From an uncultured Acidimicrobiales bacterium (lineage in GTDB: Bacteria; Actinomycetota; Acidimicrobiia; Acidimicrobiales; Bin134), in the NCBI GenBank assembly GCA_951813325.1, contig OX638350.1, positions 763,316-827,315 on the forward strand: 64,000 bases of DNA. Reading direction: 5' to 3'. A program made the position numbers and the translations under genes. The notes below the pieces were generated by a model. It made no database searches. It was not told the DNA's origin and saw only the letters and a list, made by a program, of their open reading frames with translations. Below, one piece after another: positions 25,433-34,504 of this stretch. Positions within the stretch are counted from its first letter, which is position 1. Each line of letters opens with the position of its first letter.

Positions 25433-26200
25433 TCAGCCGGTGCCGGAACGGACTGCGCCTCCGCCGACCGATGCCATGGCCGCACCGACTATCCCGGCGT
25501 TGTTCCTCATCTCAGCGACGACGAATTCGGTATCAATGTCCAACAACGGGCCCCACACGTCGAAGTTCTTGCTGATTCCCCCGCCGAGTATGAACAGTCC
25601 AGGCGAGATGATCTTCTCAAGGTGTTCCAAGTAGTCCCGCACTCGGCCCGCCCACGTCGGCCAGTCTAAATCATCCCGCTGGCGGACCTTGGCCGCCGTC
25701 CACATCTCCACGTCGTCGGCATGACCGGCGAGGTAGAGGTGGCCGAACTCGGTATTGGGCACCAGGACCCCGTTCACGAACACCGAGCTGCCGATCCCCG
25801 TGCCGAAGGCCGTGAAGCACACAGTCCCCAACCGGCCCGCCCCTGCACCGTGGGTCATCTCGGCGATTCCGGCGGCATCGGCGTCGTTGATGATCGTGAC
25901 TGGGGCGCCTATCCGGTCGCTCATCGTTTTGGCGATGTCGACGCCGGCCCATGAATCGTCCAAATGGGCCACCCATTTGACGGTGCCCCCGGTTATGGGC
26001 GCGGGGAAGGCGCAGCCCACCGGTCCATCCCAGCCGAACGATGACACCAGCTCAGCCACCACGTCGGCCACCTTGTCGGGAGTGCCTGGTTTGGGGGTGG
26101 GAATCCGGAAGCGCTTGTCGAGAAGCTCGCCGGTGTCCATATCCACCGGCGCGGCCTTCATGCCGCTACCCCCTATGTCGATGCCGAATGCTGTGCTCAT
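25433..26200 (-). CDS. ppgK: Polyphosphate glucokinase
   Basis: A 255-aa ROK-family sugar kinase from ATG 26200. The phosphate-binding start [16 protein letters not shown] and second phosphate loop [15 protein letters not shown] fit PpgK, as do [15 protein letters not shown] (catalytic Asp) and the C-terminal [12 protein letters not shown]. The enzyme phosphorylates glucose to glucose-6-phosphate using polyphosphate or ATP and is typical of actinobacteria. It has an upstream neighbour (the deleted SDR) on the opposite strand. A longer start frame exists but runs into the divergent region without a ribosome site. Confidence 0.92.
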   Translation of the reverse strand: MSTAFGIDIGGSGMKAAPVDMDTGELLDKRFRIPTPKPGTPDKVADVVAELVSSFGWDGPVGCAFPAPITGGTVKWVAHLDDSWAGVDIAKTMSDRIGAPVTIINDADAAGIAEMTHGAGAGRLGTVCFTAFGTGIGSSVFVNGVLVPNTEFGHLYLAGHADDVEMWTAAKVRQRDDLDWPTWAGRVRDYLEHLEKIISPGLFILGGGISKNFDVWGPLLDIDTEFVVAEMRNNAGIVGAAMASVGGGAVRSGTG

Positions 26201-26343
26201 TGCCGTCACCGGGTTCCCGCCCGACGAAGGTATCAGCGGCCCTTCCCGGCAGGGGAGTTGGGCGCGGGGTGCGCGAAGCTGGAGAGAACGGAGCTGCGGG
26301 CTGGCACACGCCTGAAGCTGATCGCTGGGACGGAGGAAGAGGA

Positions 26344-26592
26344 ATGGCTGACATGCTGGCTGGACGAGTGGCGGTGGTTTCGGGGATTGGCCCCGGACTG
26401 GGCATCGAGATCGCCCGGCTGTACGCCCGGGAGGGGGCCGACATCGTTTTGGGCGCACGCCGGACCGAGGTGATGGAACCGCTGGCCGACGAAATCGCCG
26501 GAGCAGCCCTGTTCTTCGCCTCTGACCTCTCATTGCCCATTACCGGGGCCTCTTTGGACGTCAACGCCGGGCACTGGATCGGCGGTTCGTGA
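26344..26592 (+). pseudogene. SDR with an internal deletion
   Basis: Starts [20 protein letters not shown], a normal SDR cofactor-binding N-terminus, then [20 protein letters not shown]. After PLADEI it jumps directly to [20 protein letters not shown] and DVNAGHWIGG, which is the C-terminal end of the family. About 170 residues in the middle, including NAG and the Y-x-x-x-K active site, are missing, yet the frame is kept over 82 codons. It must be inactive as a dehydrogenase. It is followed 25 bp later by the ThDP enzyme, with which it was perhaps an operon. Confidence 0.8.
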
Positions 26593-26617
26593 CCGGCAAG
26601 CGTCCGTCGAGGGCCGC

Positions 26618-28327
26618 ATGAGCGACGGCACCCCCGCTGGAATCGCCGTCGCCGAGGTGCTGGCCGAATCGGGCATTACCCACGTGTTCGGCGTGCCCGG
26701 TGGATATTCCATCAAGGTGTTCGACGGGCTGCGGACGGTGGCCGACCGGGTGCGCAGCGTGAGGGCGGCCCACGAGCATCAGGCGTCGGTCATGGCTGAG
26801 ATGTACGGCCGCCTCACCGGCCGTCCCGGGGTGTTCACCGGCCAGGGGCCGTTCGCCGCCTCCTCCGGCGGGTTCGGCCTCATGGAGGGATACCTGTCGG
26901 GCACTCCCATGCTGGTCCTCACCGAGATGACCGACCACGGCATACCCCAGCACGCCCCCACCCAGGGCACCACCGGCGACTACGGGTCGGTGGATCTGCC
27001 TCGCATCCTGTCGGGGATGACCAAGTACATGAGCGTGGCCACCACCCCCAACGAGGCGGTGCATGCGGTGGAACTGGCCATCCACCACGCCACTTCGGGT
27101 CGCCCCGGCCCCACCGCGGTGCTGTTTCGCCTTGACGCCATATTCCGGCGCACCGACGATGCCCGCCATCCCCGCCTCTACCGGCGAACTCGGGTGTCGT
27201 CGGCTGCCTCTCCCCGGCCCGACGCGTCGGCGGTGGCTGACCTGGCTGACCTTTTGGCCACAGCCAAGCGACCGGTGATCGTGGCCGGCAACGGCATCCA
27301 CCAGGCTAGGGCCTACGACCAGTTGGACGCTTTGGCCCGCCGAGGTGCCGCACCGGTGGTAACCACAGCCAAGGCCCGCGGGGTCATTGCCGATGACCAC
27401 CCATGGGCAGGAGGACCGCTCAGCCCGTTCGGTTGGCAGGGGGCATTCGAGCTGTTGGCCCGAGCCGACGCGGTGGTGGTGTTGGGATCGCGCCTCAATC
27501 CCCACGACACCCTGGTGGAGTCACCCACCTGGCTGGACGCCGACCGCCAGCGCATTGTCCAGGTGGACATCGAGGCCGCCAACTTGGGGGTGAGCTTCCC
27601 GGTCGAGTTGGGCGTGCACGCTGATTTGGGCGCGTTGCTGTCCGAGCTGGTGCCCGCGGTGGGCGTTGACCAGGACTTGGCCGCCGACCGGTGGGCCGAA
27701 CTGGCCGACATCAAGTCGAGGGCCGAAGATCCCCCGGTGTTGTTAGAGTCGGCCCGACCGGTGCCGCCCCAGCGGGTGATGCAGGTGCTGAACGAGGTGT
27801 GGCCTGCCGATGGCCGGGTGACACTGGATGCGGGGAACAACCGGATCTTCGCCTACCACTATCTCAAGGCTCGCACCCCGGGGCGGCTTCACTTGCCGGG
27901 CGGGCATCTGGGCATGGGCTGGGGTCCGCCCGCGGCGCTGGCTGCGGCCATGGTTCACCCCGGCGAAAGGGTGCTGTCGATCAGCGGCGATGGCGGGTTC
28001 TTGATGTCGTTGCACAACTTGGCGACCGCGGTGGAGTACGACCTGCCGGTCACTTTCTTGGTGCTCAACAACCGGATGCTGGGGAACGTCTACGACTTCC
28101 AGGGGCCGGACCGCCGAACTGCGGTGGACATCGACGACCACGACTTTGCCGCAGTGGCCCGAGCCTTTCGCATGGACGGCCACCGGGTGGACGACGACGC
28201 TGCACTGGCCGACGCCCTGGCCTCGTCGCTCGCCAGCGACGGCCCCGCGCTCATTGAAGTATCCACCGACCCCGACCAGTCGTCCGATCTGGTACGAGTG
28301 CGAGACTCTCGCTCGAATACTTCCTGA
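26618..28327 (+). CDS. Thiamine-diphosphate-dependent enzyme (acetolactate-synthase-like)
   Basis: A 569-aa ThDP enzyme with PYR, central and PP domains. The catalytic Glu is in RAAHEHQASVMAEMYGRLTG. The central domain reads RPVIVAGNGIHQARAYDQL. The C-terminal cofactor motif runs from SGDGGFLMS to LVLNNRMLGN (GDG ... NN). It may be a 2-oxoacid decarboxylase or carboligase; acetolactate synthase itself is less likely because no small subunit or ilv context is present. Downstream, an iron box and the heme/iron transport operon begin within 60 bp. Confidence 0.85.
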   Translation: MSDGTPAGIAVAEVLAESGITHVFGVPGGYSIKVFDGLRTVADRVRSVRAAHEHQASVMAEMYGRLTGRPGVFTGQGPFAASSGGFGLMEGYLSGTPMLVLTEMTDHGIPQHAPTQGTTGDYGSVDLPRILSGMTKYMSVATTPNEAVHAVELAIHHATSGRPGPTAVLFRLDAIFRRTDDARHPRLYRRTRVSSAASPRPDASAVADLADLLATAKRPVIVAGNGIHQARAYDQLDALARRGAAPVVTTAKARGVIADDHPWAGGPLSPFGWQGAFELLARADAVVVLGSRLNPHDTLVESPTWLDADRQRIVQVDIEAANLGVSFPVELGVHADLGALLSELVPAVGVDQDLAADRWAELADIKSRAEDPPVLLESARPVPPQRVMQVLNEVWPADGRVTLDAGNNRIFAYHYLKARTPGRLHLPGGHLGMGWGPPAALAAAMVHPGERVLSISGDGGFLMSLHNLATAVEYDLPVTFLVLNNRMLGNVYDFQGPDRRTAVDIDDHDFAAVARAFRMDGHRVDDDAALADALASSLASDGPALIEVSTDPDQSSDLVRVRDSRSNTS

Positions 28328-28363
28328 CTTCCGGGGTAACCTCAGCCCGCTTGTCATCTACTA

Positions 28364-28382
28364 TTAGGTTAGCTTTACACTC
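28364..28382 (+). promoter_or_regulatory. IdeR/DtxR-type iron box before the FecCD operon
   Basis: TTAGGTTAGCTTTACACTC matches the left half of the consensus TTAGGTTAGGCTAACCTAA perfectly and 12 of 19 positions overall. It lies 5 bp before the start of the first permease, so Fe-bound IdeR would block transcription when iron is plentiful. Confidence 0.6.
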
Positions 28383-28387
28383 GACAC

Positions 28388-29404
28388 ATGGGGTCAGGTC
28401 GCTCGGTGCTGCGGTGTCACGCCGTCAGCCTGCCCCTAGCCGGGGCGCTGCTGTTTTGCGTCGGGCTGCTCAGTTTGCGCTATGGCGTCCTTGGTATCGA
28501 CATCGCCACGGTCTGGGACGCCATCTGGGATTACGACCGAAGCGACCAGGGGCAGGTTGTAGTGCGGGAGCTGCGGGTGCCCAGAACTATCATCGGAATG
28601 CTGGCCGGGGCAGGCTTCGCCGTGGCCGGAGCGCTCACTCAGGGAGTTACCCGAAATCCGCTGGGGGCACCGGGAATCTTGGGCACCAACGCGGGGGCGG
28701 CGTTCGCGGTGGTGACCGCCATCTACAGCGCGGGGATCACCACACCGGCCGGTTATGTGTGGTTTGCATTCGCCGGTGCCTTGGGCGCCACGGTGCTGGT
28801 GTATTTGGTGGCCTCGGCGGGTGCTGGCGGTCCCACCCCGGTGAAGCTGGCCCTGGCTGGCGCGGTAGTCAGCGCCTTGTTGGGATCGTGGACGGCAGCA
28901 CTGCTGCTGCTCGATTTGGAGACGCTGGATCAAGCCCGATTCTGGTTGGCCGGCTCTATCTCTGGGCGGGGCACCGAAGAGGTCGAGTTGCTGTTGCCTG
29001 TGATCGCTGTTGCACTGGTGGTAGCCCTGTTCATGGGGCGTCAGGTGAATGCCCTGAGCCTGGGCGAAGAAGTGGCAACCGGGCTCGGCCAGCGCACAGC
29101 GCTGGTTCGGGCCATCGCCGGGCTGTGTGTGGTTGCGCTGGCCGGCTCCGCGGTAGCCATGGCCGGCCCGGTGGCGTTCGTCGGGCTGGCTGTGCCCCAC
29201 ATCGTCCGCTCGGTGGTCGGCCCCGACTACCGGTGGATCATCCTTTACTCGGCCATTCTCGGTCCATGCATGCTGCTAGGGGCCGACGTCGTCGGACGGC
29301 TGATCGTCACGCCAACTGAGCTTCAGGTTGGGATTGTCTGCGCCGCGGTGGGAGCGCCGTTTTTGATCTACCTGGTGCGGGGCACGAAGTTGGCCCAGTT
29401 GTGA
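28388..29404 (+). CDS. FecCD-family iron/heme ABC permease (1)
   Basis: A 338-aa membrane protein with about nine or ten hydrophobic segments. The FecCD signature GALTQGVTRNPLGAPGILG is near residue 85, with FVGLAVPHIVRSVVGPDYRW near the C-terminus for contact with the ATPase. It forms the channel for Fe-siderophore or heme import with the second permease, whose GTG start overlaps this stop (GTGA). Controlled by the upstream iron box. Starts at ATG 28388. Confidence 0.9.
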   Translation: MGSGRSVLRCHAVSLPLAGALLFCVGLLSLRYGVLGIDIATVWDAIWDYDRSDQGQVVVRELRVPRTIIGMLAGAGFAVAGALTQGVTRNPLGAPGILGTNAGAAFAVVTAIYSAGITTPAGYVWFAFAGALGATVLVYLVASAGAGGPTPVKLALAGAVVSALLGSWTAALLLLDLETLDQARFWLAGSISGRGTEEVELLLPVIAVALVVALFMGRQVNALSLGEEVATGLGQRTALVRAIAGLCVVALAGSAVAMAGPVAFVGLAVPHIVRSVVGPDYRWIILYSAILGPCMLLGADVVGRLIVTPTELQVGIVCAAVGAPFLIYLVRGTKLAQL

Positions 29405-30381
29405 CCCGGACAGCGCGCTTGTGCACCGCATCGGCAGCTGCAATCTTGGCACTGGCGGTCGTCGGCTTGGTTGTCGGGGACTTCCCCGTTTCAGCCCGCT
29501 CGGCTATCGCCACCGCTATCTGGGATCGCGGCGGGGAGTTCGACTTCGTGATCAACACTCTGCGGTTTCCCCGGGTAGTCGTAGCCGTTTTGGCCGGGAT
29601 CTGTCTGGCGGTGTCCGGTGCGCTGTTCCAGGCACTGATCGACAATCCGCTGGTGTCGCCCGACATCATCGGGATCGACACTGGGGCGGCGGCCTGCGCG
29701 GTCGCCATTCTCGCCATCGGTTTGGACACCCGGTGGCTGCCCTACGCCGCTTTTGCCGGAGCCGTTGGAACCGCTGGGCTCATCTTCGTGTTGTCTTGGC
29801 GGCGAGGATTCAGCGGCGGTCGGCTGGTGTTGGTCGGCATCGGTATCAACGCCCTGCTCACCGCAGTGATCACCTACCTGCTGGTGCGGTTTCCCATAGA
29901 GAGGGTGAGTGCCGCAGCCCGCTGGCAGGCTGGGACTCTGTCGTCCTCGTCCTGGAGCGACGCCCGGACCCTCGTCATCGGCCTGGCGGTGCTGCTGCCG
30001 GTGGCGTTCTTGCTCATCCGGCGACTGCGGGTCATGCAGCTGGGTGACGATATGGCCCTTGCCTTGGGGGTTGGCCTGGAGCGGAGCCGCCTGGCGGTTA
30101 TCACTGTGGGCTGCGGTCTGGCCGCCGTCGTAGTGGCCGTGGTCGGACCACTCGGCTTTGTCGCGCTGCTAGTCCCCCATGTGGCCCGAGCGATGGCCGG
30201 CACCCTCTCCGGGGGAGTGCTACTGCTGACGGCCCTGTTGGGGGCGGTCATGCTGCTGTCGGCTGACTTGGTGGCCCAGCGCCTCTTCGCCCCGACGGTG
30301 TTGCCCGCTGGAGTGGTGACCGCCGCAGCGGGCGGGCCGTATCTGCTGTTTGTGTTGAGAAGGTTCAATCGTGCGGCCTGA
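29401..30381 (+). CDS. FecCD-family iron/heme ABC permease (2)
   Basis: A 326-aa second permease of the pair. The FecCD motif GALFQALIDNPLVSPDIIG and the coupling-loop region GPLGFVALLVPHVARAMAGT are clear, with alternating hydrophobic helices throughout. It is only distantly similar to the first permease, as usual for heterodimeric importers. It overlaps the upstream gene by 4 bases and the ATPase downstream by 11, showing a tightly coupled operon. Confidence 0.9.
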   Translation: MTRTARLCTASAAAILALAVVGLVVGDFPVSARSAIATAIWDRGGEFDFVINTLRFPRVVVAVLAGICLAVSGALFQALIDNPLVSPDIIGIDTGAAACAVAILAIGLDTRWLPYAAFAGAVGTAGLIFVLSWRRGFSGGRLVLVGIGINALLTAVITYLLVRFPIERVSAAARWQAGTLSSSSWSDARTLVIGLAVLLPVAFLLIRRLRVMQLGDDMALALGVGLERSRLAVITVGCGLAAVVVAVVGPLGFVALLVPHVARAMAGTLSGGVLLLTALLGAVMLLSADLVAQRLFAPTVLPAGVVTAAAGGPYLLFVLRRFNRAA

Positions 30382-31177
30382 CCAGAACCCCAGCGCCACG
30401 CTGAGGGCTGAGCGACTGTTCGCCGACTACGGAGGGCCTCCGGTGGTGAAGGATCTCACCGCCGAGATACCCACGGGCGAGATCACAGCCATCGTAGGGG
30501 CCAATGCCTCCGGCAAGTCCACGCTGCTGCGGGCACTGGCCCGGTTGCTGCGGGCCACCGAGGGTGCGGTCTACCTCGATGGCGCCGACATATGCCGACT
30601 GCCCACCCGCTCGGTGGCCGCTCGTCTCGGTTTGCTTCCCCAGTCCCCCCGGGCGCCCGACGGGGTTCTGGTTGAGGACCTTGTGCGCCGGGGGCGCTAC
30701 CCCCATCAGCGTCTCTTCAGCCAGTGGTCCAAGACCGACGATCTGGCGGTGGAGCAAGCGCTCGAGCTGACCGGTCTGGTTGAGATGCGCCAGCGGGCCG
30801 TCGACGAATTGTCGGGCGGCCAGCGCCAGCGGGCGTGGATTGCCATGGCATTGGCCCAAGACGCCCCCATGATGCTGCTCGACGAGCCCACAACCTTCTT
30901 GGACATCGCCCACCAAGTGGAGATGCTGGACCTTTTGGCCCGGCTCAACCAGACCGAGAACCGCACGGTGGTGATGGTGCTGCACGACCTCAACCAAGCT
31001 TGCCGCTATGCCTCCCACATCATTGCCCTTGCTGATGGGCGAATCGAAGCCGCTGGTCGCCCAACCGAGGTGGTGACCGCCGAACTGATTGAGAGAGTCT
31101 TCGGTCTCAAGGTCAGCGTGATCTCCTGCCCGGTTACCGATACACCGCTGTGCATCCCGTACCGGCATAACTATTAG
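30371..31177 (+). CDS. ABC transporter ATP-binding protein, iron/heme uptake
   Basis: A 268-aa ATPase of the FepC/HmuV group. Walker A is GANASGKSTLL, Q-loop LGLLPQSPRAP, signature LSGGQRQRAWIAMALAQD, Walker B MMLLDEPTTFLD, and H-loop VMVLHDLNQACRYA. It energises the FecCD permease pair at the inner face of the membrane. The GTG start overlaps the permease gene. The substrate-binding protein lies next in order, with its own iron box between. Confidence 0.92.
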   Translation: MRPDQNPSATLRAERLFADYGGPPVVKDLTAEIPTGEITAIVGANASGKSTLLRALARLLRATEGAVYLDGADICRLPTRSVAARLGLLPQSPRAPDGVLVEDLVRRGRYPHQRLFSQWSKTDDLAVEQALELTGLVEMRQRAVDELSGGQRQRAWIAMALAQDAPMMLLDEPTTFLDIAHQVEMLDLLARLNQTENRTVVMVLHDLNQACRYASHIIALADGRIEAAGRPTEVVTAELIERVFGLKVSVISCPVTDTPLCIPYRHNY

Positions 31178-31196
31178 CTACAGTTTGCAAAAATAT

Positions 31197-31210
31197 TTAG
31201 GTATACCTAA
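31197..31210 (+). promoter_or_regulatory. Palindromic iron box before the substrate-binding protein
   Basis: TTAGGTATACCTAA is a perfect 14-bp palindrome carrying the TTAGG...CCTAA arms of an IdeR/DtxR site. It lies 9 bp before ATG 31220, in an AT-rich gap of 42 bp. So the binding protein and downstream heme monooxygenase can be transcribed and iron-regulated separately. Confidence 0.72.
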
Positions 31211-31219
31211 CATCCATGC

Positions 31220-32332
31220 ATGGCCGGAGGTGCCGGAGCGGGTCAGCTAGTTCAAGCGTGGGCAACACGAGTGCTGTTGGTCGCAGTTCTTGCGTTGGCT
31301 GTGGCTGGCTGCGCAGACAGCGAATCCCCCGTCAAGCAAGCTGCTTCTGAGCCGCTCGGGGCCTCCGCCACACCTTCAGCTCCTGCTTCTCCCACCGTTG
31401 TCGCCACCGCTTCTCCCACCGTGGCCCCGCCGACGGGGGCTCCCGAAGTCGATGGACCGCCGACGCTGCCGTTGACGGTGGAGGACGAAACCGGCGCGGA
31501 GATCACCATCGAATCAATCGAGAGGATCATCCCCCTCGACGGCGATGTGGCCGAGGTGGTTTTCGCCCTTGGGTTGGGCGAAAACGTGGTGGCCACCGAC
31601 TTGTCGGCCACCTATCCCCCCGAGGCCGATGCCCTGCCCGAGATCGGCTACCAGCGGGCCTTGTCGGCCGAGACGGTGGCCTCGTTCGCCCCCACTCTCT
31701 TGTTGGCTACCGACATCGCCGGGCCTCCTGAAGCGCTAGACGACATGCGCCGACTGGGCTATCCGCTGGTCATCCTGCCCAGCGAGGCCACTCCCACCGG
31801 CGCGGGACTGAAAATAAGGGCGGTGGCCGCGGCCCTGGGCACTCCCCAGCGGGGTGAGGAGATGGCCGACGCCCTCGACGCCGCCATAGCCGAGGCCTCC
31901 GTGCCGCCCGACTATGACGGCGACCGTCCCCGAGTGGTGGCTCTCTATGTGCGGGGCACGGTGGCGCAGCTGGTGCTGGGTGAATCGGCCAATACACGCT
32001 GGCTCATCAATTCGGCTGGGGGAGTGGATGTCTCCGAGGAAATGGGGATCGAGAGCAGTGCGCCCATATCCGCCGAAGCCATCCTGGCCGCTGCACCCGA
32101 TGTGCTGCTGGTGCCCGCGGCCGGACTCGAATCGGTGGGAGGCGTGGACGGGCTGCTGGGGATCGGTGGACTTGGTCAGACCCCCGCTGGTCAGAACCGA
32201 CAGGTCTTGGCCTATGACGATCAGCTCTTGCTGGGCAACGGCCCCAGAACCGCCGAATTGCTCGCTCAGCTTCGTGATGACCTCAGTGCCGTGATTGTCA
32301 CGCCATCGTCCGATCAGAAGGAGGATTCATGA
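31220..32332 (+). CDS. Heme/iron ABC transporter substrate-binding lipoprotein (HmuT-like)
   Basis: A 370-aa lipoprotein. The signal peptide (RVLLVAVLALAVAGC) ends in a lipobox Cys at about residue 31, followed by a Pro/Thr/Ser-rich linker. The periplasmic-binding-protein core has RIIPLDGDVAEVVFALGLGE, LLATDIAGPPEALDDMRRLG, and LVLGESANTRWLINSAGGVD, a layout I associate with hemin-binding HmuT proteins. It captures heme or an iron chelate outside the membrane and hands it to the permeases. The start lacks a clear ribosome site; a leaderless start is possible. Followed by the monooxygenase. Confidence 0.85.
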   Translation: MAGGAGAGQLVQAWATRVLLVAVLALAVAGCADSESPVKQAASEPLGASATPSAPASPTVVATASPTVAPPTGAPEVDGPPTLPLTVEDETGAEITIESIERIIPLDGDVAEVVFALGLGENVVATDLSATYPPEADALPEIGYQRALSAETVASFAPTLLLATDIAGPPEALDDMRRLGYPLVILPSEATPTGAGLKIRAVAAALGTPQRGEEMADALDAAIAEASVPPDYDGDRPRVVALYVRGTVAQLVLGESANTRWLINSAGGVDVSEEMGIESSAPISAEAILAAAPDVLLVPAAGLESVGGVDGLLGIGGLGQTPAGQNRQVLAYDDQLLLGNGPRTAELLAQLRDDLSAVIVTPSSDQKEDS

Positions 32333-32416
32333 CCACTCGGAGTTTTGAGCTGCCCGCAGTTATCCCGAACTTGATCTCCCCAGTTCCAAATCAACCAACA
32401 CAAAGGAGAGCAGCCA

Positions 32417-32743
32417 ATGACCATCGTACGAATCAACGCCATCACCGTGCCCGAGGGTGCTGGCGACGAACTGCTGCGTCGTTTTGAACAGCGGGTTGGC
32501 GAAGTGGAGACCATGGCCGGATTCGAAGGGTTTGAACTCCTCCGGCCCGCTGAAGGGAATACCTGGTACGTGTATACCCGCTGGTCAAGCGAGGAGGACT
32601 TCCTGGCTTGGGTGCAGTCGCCTGCATTCGCCCGAGGCCACGCCGAGGCCAGCAGCCAGCCGGTGGCCCATGGGGCCGAGCTGTTGAGCTTCGACGTCGT
32701 TCTCAGAGCAGGACCGGCTGTCGTCAAAGGGGCAGGGCAATGA
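32417..32743 (+). CDS. MhuD/IsdG-like heme-degrading monooxygenase (ABM fold)
   Basis: A 108-aa antibiotic-biosynthesis-monooxygenase-fold protein with a GGAGAGC ribosome site. It keeps the three residues known to matter in mycobacterial MhuD at nearly the same numbers: Asn7 (MTIVRIN), Trp65 (DFLAW) and His75 (FARGH), against Asn7, Trp66 and His75. It would break down imported heme to release iron. Placement behind the binding protein supports heme, not just ferric siderophore, as the cargo of this operon. The stop overlaps the next start (ATGA). Confidence 0.85.
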   Translation: MTIVRINAITVPEGAGDELLRRFEQRVGEVETMAGFEGFELLRPAEGNTWYVYTRWSSEEDFLAWVQSPAFARGHAEASSQPVAHGAELLSFDVVLRAGPAVVKGAGQ

Positions 32744-33417
32744 CGAGGTTGTGGAACCCACGACGGTGGGTGACTGTTGTCTTGGCTGTCGCATTGATCG
32801 CCGCCGCATGCGGCGACGACGGTAGCGACCCAGCCAGGGTCACGAATGTCCTAGACCCATCAGGAACACCGGGGGCCTCAGCATCACCGAGCGCGTCGGC
32901 GACGCCGCATGGGTCGGCCACACCGAGCGCTTCGGCGACGCCAATGCATACCGCGACAGCGGCGGCCACTCATACCGCCACACCCGGGCCGACCGCGTCG
33001 GTGACTCCCGTTGCTACACCCACGCCGACAGCGTCAATGGCTCCCGTTGCCACTCCTGCGGCTGGCACCGGACCATCTGCATCTGATCAACAGGCGGCGA
33101 TGGATGCGTGGGCGGTGGTCTTCGACTCGGCCCTGGACTTTTCCCAAAAGGCGCCCCATTTAGAGGGTTCAGCCTCCTTGGAGGCCAGCAACGCTGGCTA
33201 TGTCGCGGCCGCAGAAGGCGTGGGCGGGATCACCCTGGAGCCCACTGGGGTAGAAATCGACGGCGATGCCGCCACCATCACTTACAACGTCCTATTTGGG
33301 GGTGTTGCCGCCTACGAAGATCTGACCGGAGAGATCCAGCGGGTGGATGGAACCTGGACTGTCAGCCGGGAGGCCTACTGCGGATTCCTGGCCTCGGCCC
33401 GCGCACCGTGCTCTTGA
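32740..33417 (+). CDS. Lipoprotein with Ser/Thr/Pro-rich linker, heme operon
   Basis: A 225-aa protein from ATG 32740, overlapping the monooxygenase by four bases. The signal peptide (WVTVVLAVALIAAAC) has a lipobox Cys near residue 24. Residues about 45-105 are a low-complexity stretch of Ala/Ser/Thr/Pro with repeating SASATP and VATP units, probably an extended wall-spanning tether. The C-terminal 110 residues have a small alpha/beta pattern (ITYNVLFGGVAAYEDLTGEI, VDGTWTVSREAYCGFL) like NTF2-type Mce-associated or SnoaL proteins. Possibly a heme or cell-wall binding partner; function not established. Confidence 0.7.
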   Translation: MTRLWNPRRWVTVVLAVALIAAACGDDGSDPARVTNVLDPSGTPGASASPSASATPHGSATPSASATPMHTATAAATHTATPGPTASVTPVATPTPTASMAPVATPAAGTGPSASDQQAAMDAWAVVFDSALDFSQKAPHLEGSASLEASNAGYVAAAEGVGGITLEPTGVEIDGDAATITYNVLFGGVAAYEDLTGEIQRVDGTWTVSREAYCGFLASARAPCS

Positions 33418-33487
33418 GCTGACCTGAACTGGGCGGGCCGGTCTGGGGTGGCCGGCCTGCCCAAATTCCTGCTCGGGCTACAGTCCT

Positions 33488-34504
33488 ATGGCTGTGAGCG
33501 TCATCCTCGAAGCTGAGATCAGCCCAGGAATGAGCACCGCAGATGCGGTGGGGCTGGCCCGACTGGCCGAGGAGGCCGGGTTTGCCCGGCTGGGAATCTC
33601 CGATGTGGTGTATTGGCCCGACTGTTTCATGCTTCAAGCCCTGTGTGCTCAGGCCACCCGCCGGATCGCCGTGGGGGCCATGGTCACCAACCCCTATACC
33701 CGCCATCCCGTGGTGCTGGCCGGCGCCCTTGCCACCCTGGACGACATCGCCCCCAGTCGGGCGTTCTGTGGGTTGGGCGTTGGGGCTGGTCTGGAGCCGC
33801 TGGGCATCGACTATCCCAAGCCAGTGGCTGCGCTGCGCCAGGCGGTGGCCGACATCCGCACGCTGCTAGCCGGGGGAGAAGTTGGCGGCGAGCGGTTGAT
33901 CCGCCCCGCCGCTCATCCGGTGCCCATCTCTATCGGCACGAGAAGCCCCCAGGTCATGCACCTGGCCGGCGAGGTGGCCGATATCGCTCTGGTAGGCGGG
34001 CGCTTTCTTTCGGCCGACTTGGCCGACACCTACCGGGTTTGGCTGGCTGAGGGCGCGGCCCGGGCCGGACGCACCCTGGACGACTTCGAGACCGCCCCCC
34101 GACTCACGGTGTGCTGTTCGGAGGATGGCGATCTGGCCCGGAGGAGCGTAAAGCGCTACGCCGCCCACTATCTGACCCTCATTCGCCCTCCCGAGCTTGA
34201 CACTGACCCCGACCGCATGGCCGTTATCGAGGCCGCTCTGGCCCGCAGCCGAGGCTGGTACTTCGACCACAACCGGTTCGACGATCCGGAGTTGGACCAC
34301 CTGATCGACGACCGCTTGGTGGAGGCGTTCACCATCGTCGGCACGCCAGGCGAATGCGCCGATCAGCTGGCCGCCGTGCTGGACATGGGCTTCACCTGCG
34401 CCAGTCTCAACCTTGCCGCCACCGCCCGGTCCACCGCAGCCGAGGGCTTGGCCGAGACCATCACCAGCTTTGCCCCCGTGGTGAAGTCTCTAGCTGGGTC
34501 TTAG
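33488..34504 (+). CDS. LLM-class F420-type oxidoreductase (Mer-like)
   Basis: A 338-aa luciferase-like TIM barrel resembling methylene-tetrahydromethanopterin reductase. It shows GLARLAEEAGFARLGISD, RRIAVGAMVTNPYTRHPVVL, GLGVGAGLEPLGI, and a C-terminal FTIVGTPGECADQLAAVLDM. It probably uses F420. It stands 70 bp after the heme operon but carries no obvious link to it. Its stop overlaps the convergent gene at 34501 by four bases. Substrate unknown. Confidence 0.85.
   Translation: MAVSVILEAEISPGMSTADAVGLARLAEEAGFARLGISDVVYWPDCFMLQALCAQATRRIAVGAMVTNPYTRHPVVLAGALATLDDIAPSRAFCGLGVGAGLEPLGIDYPKPVAALRQAVADIRTLLAGGEVGGERLIRPAAHPVPISIGTRSPQVMHLAGEVADIALVGGRFLSADLADTYRVWLAEGAARAGRTLDDFETAPRLTVCCSEDGDLARRSVKRYAAHYLTLIRPPELDTDPDRMAVIEAALARSRGWYFDHNRFDDPELDHLIDDRLVEAFTIVGTPGECADQLAAVLDMGFTCASLNLAATARSTAAEGLAETITSFAPVVKSLAGS

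Noticed and set aside
26618..28327. Naming the ThDP enzyme ilvB
   Set aside because: No regulatory subunit, no ilv neighbours, and the family includes many decarboxylases; kept as acetolactate-synthase-like.
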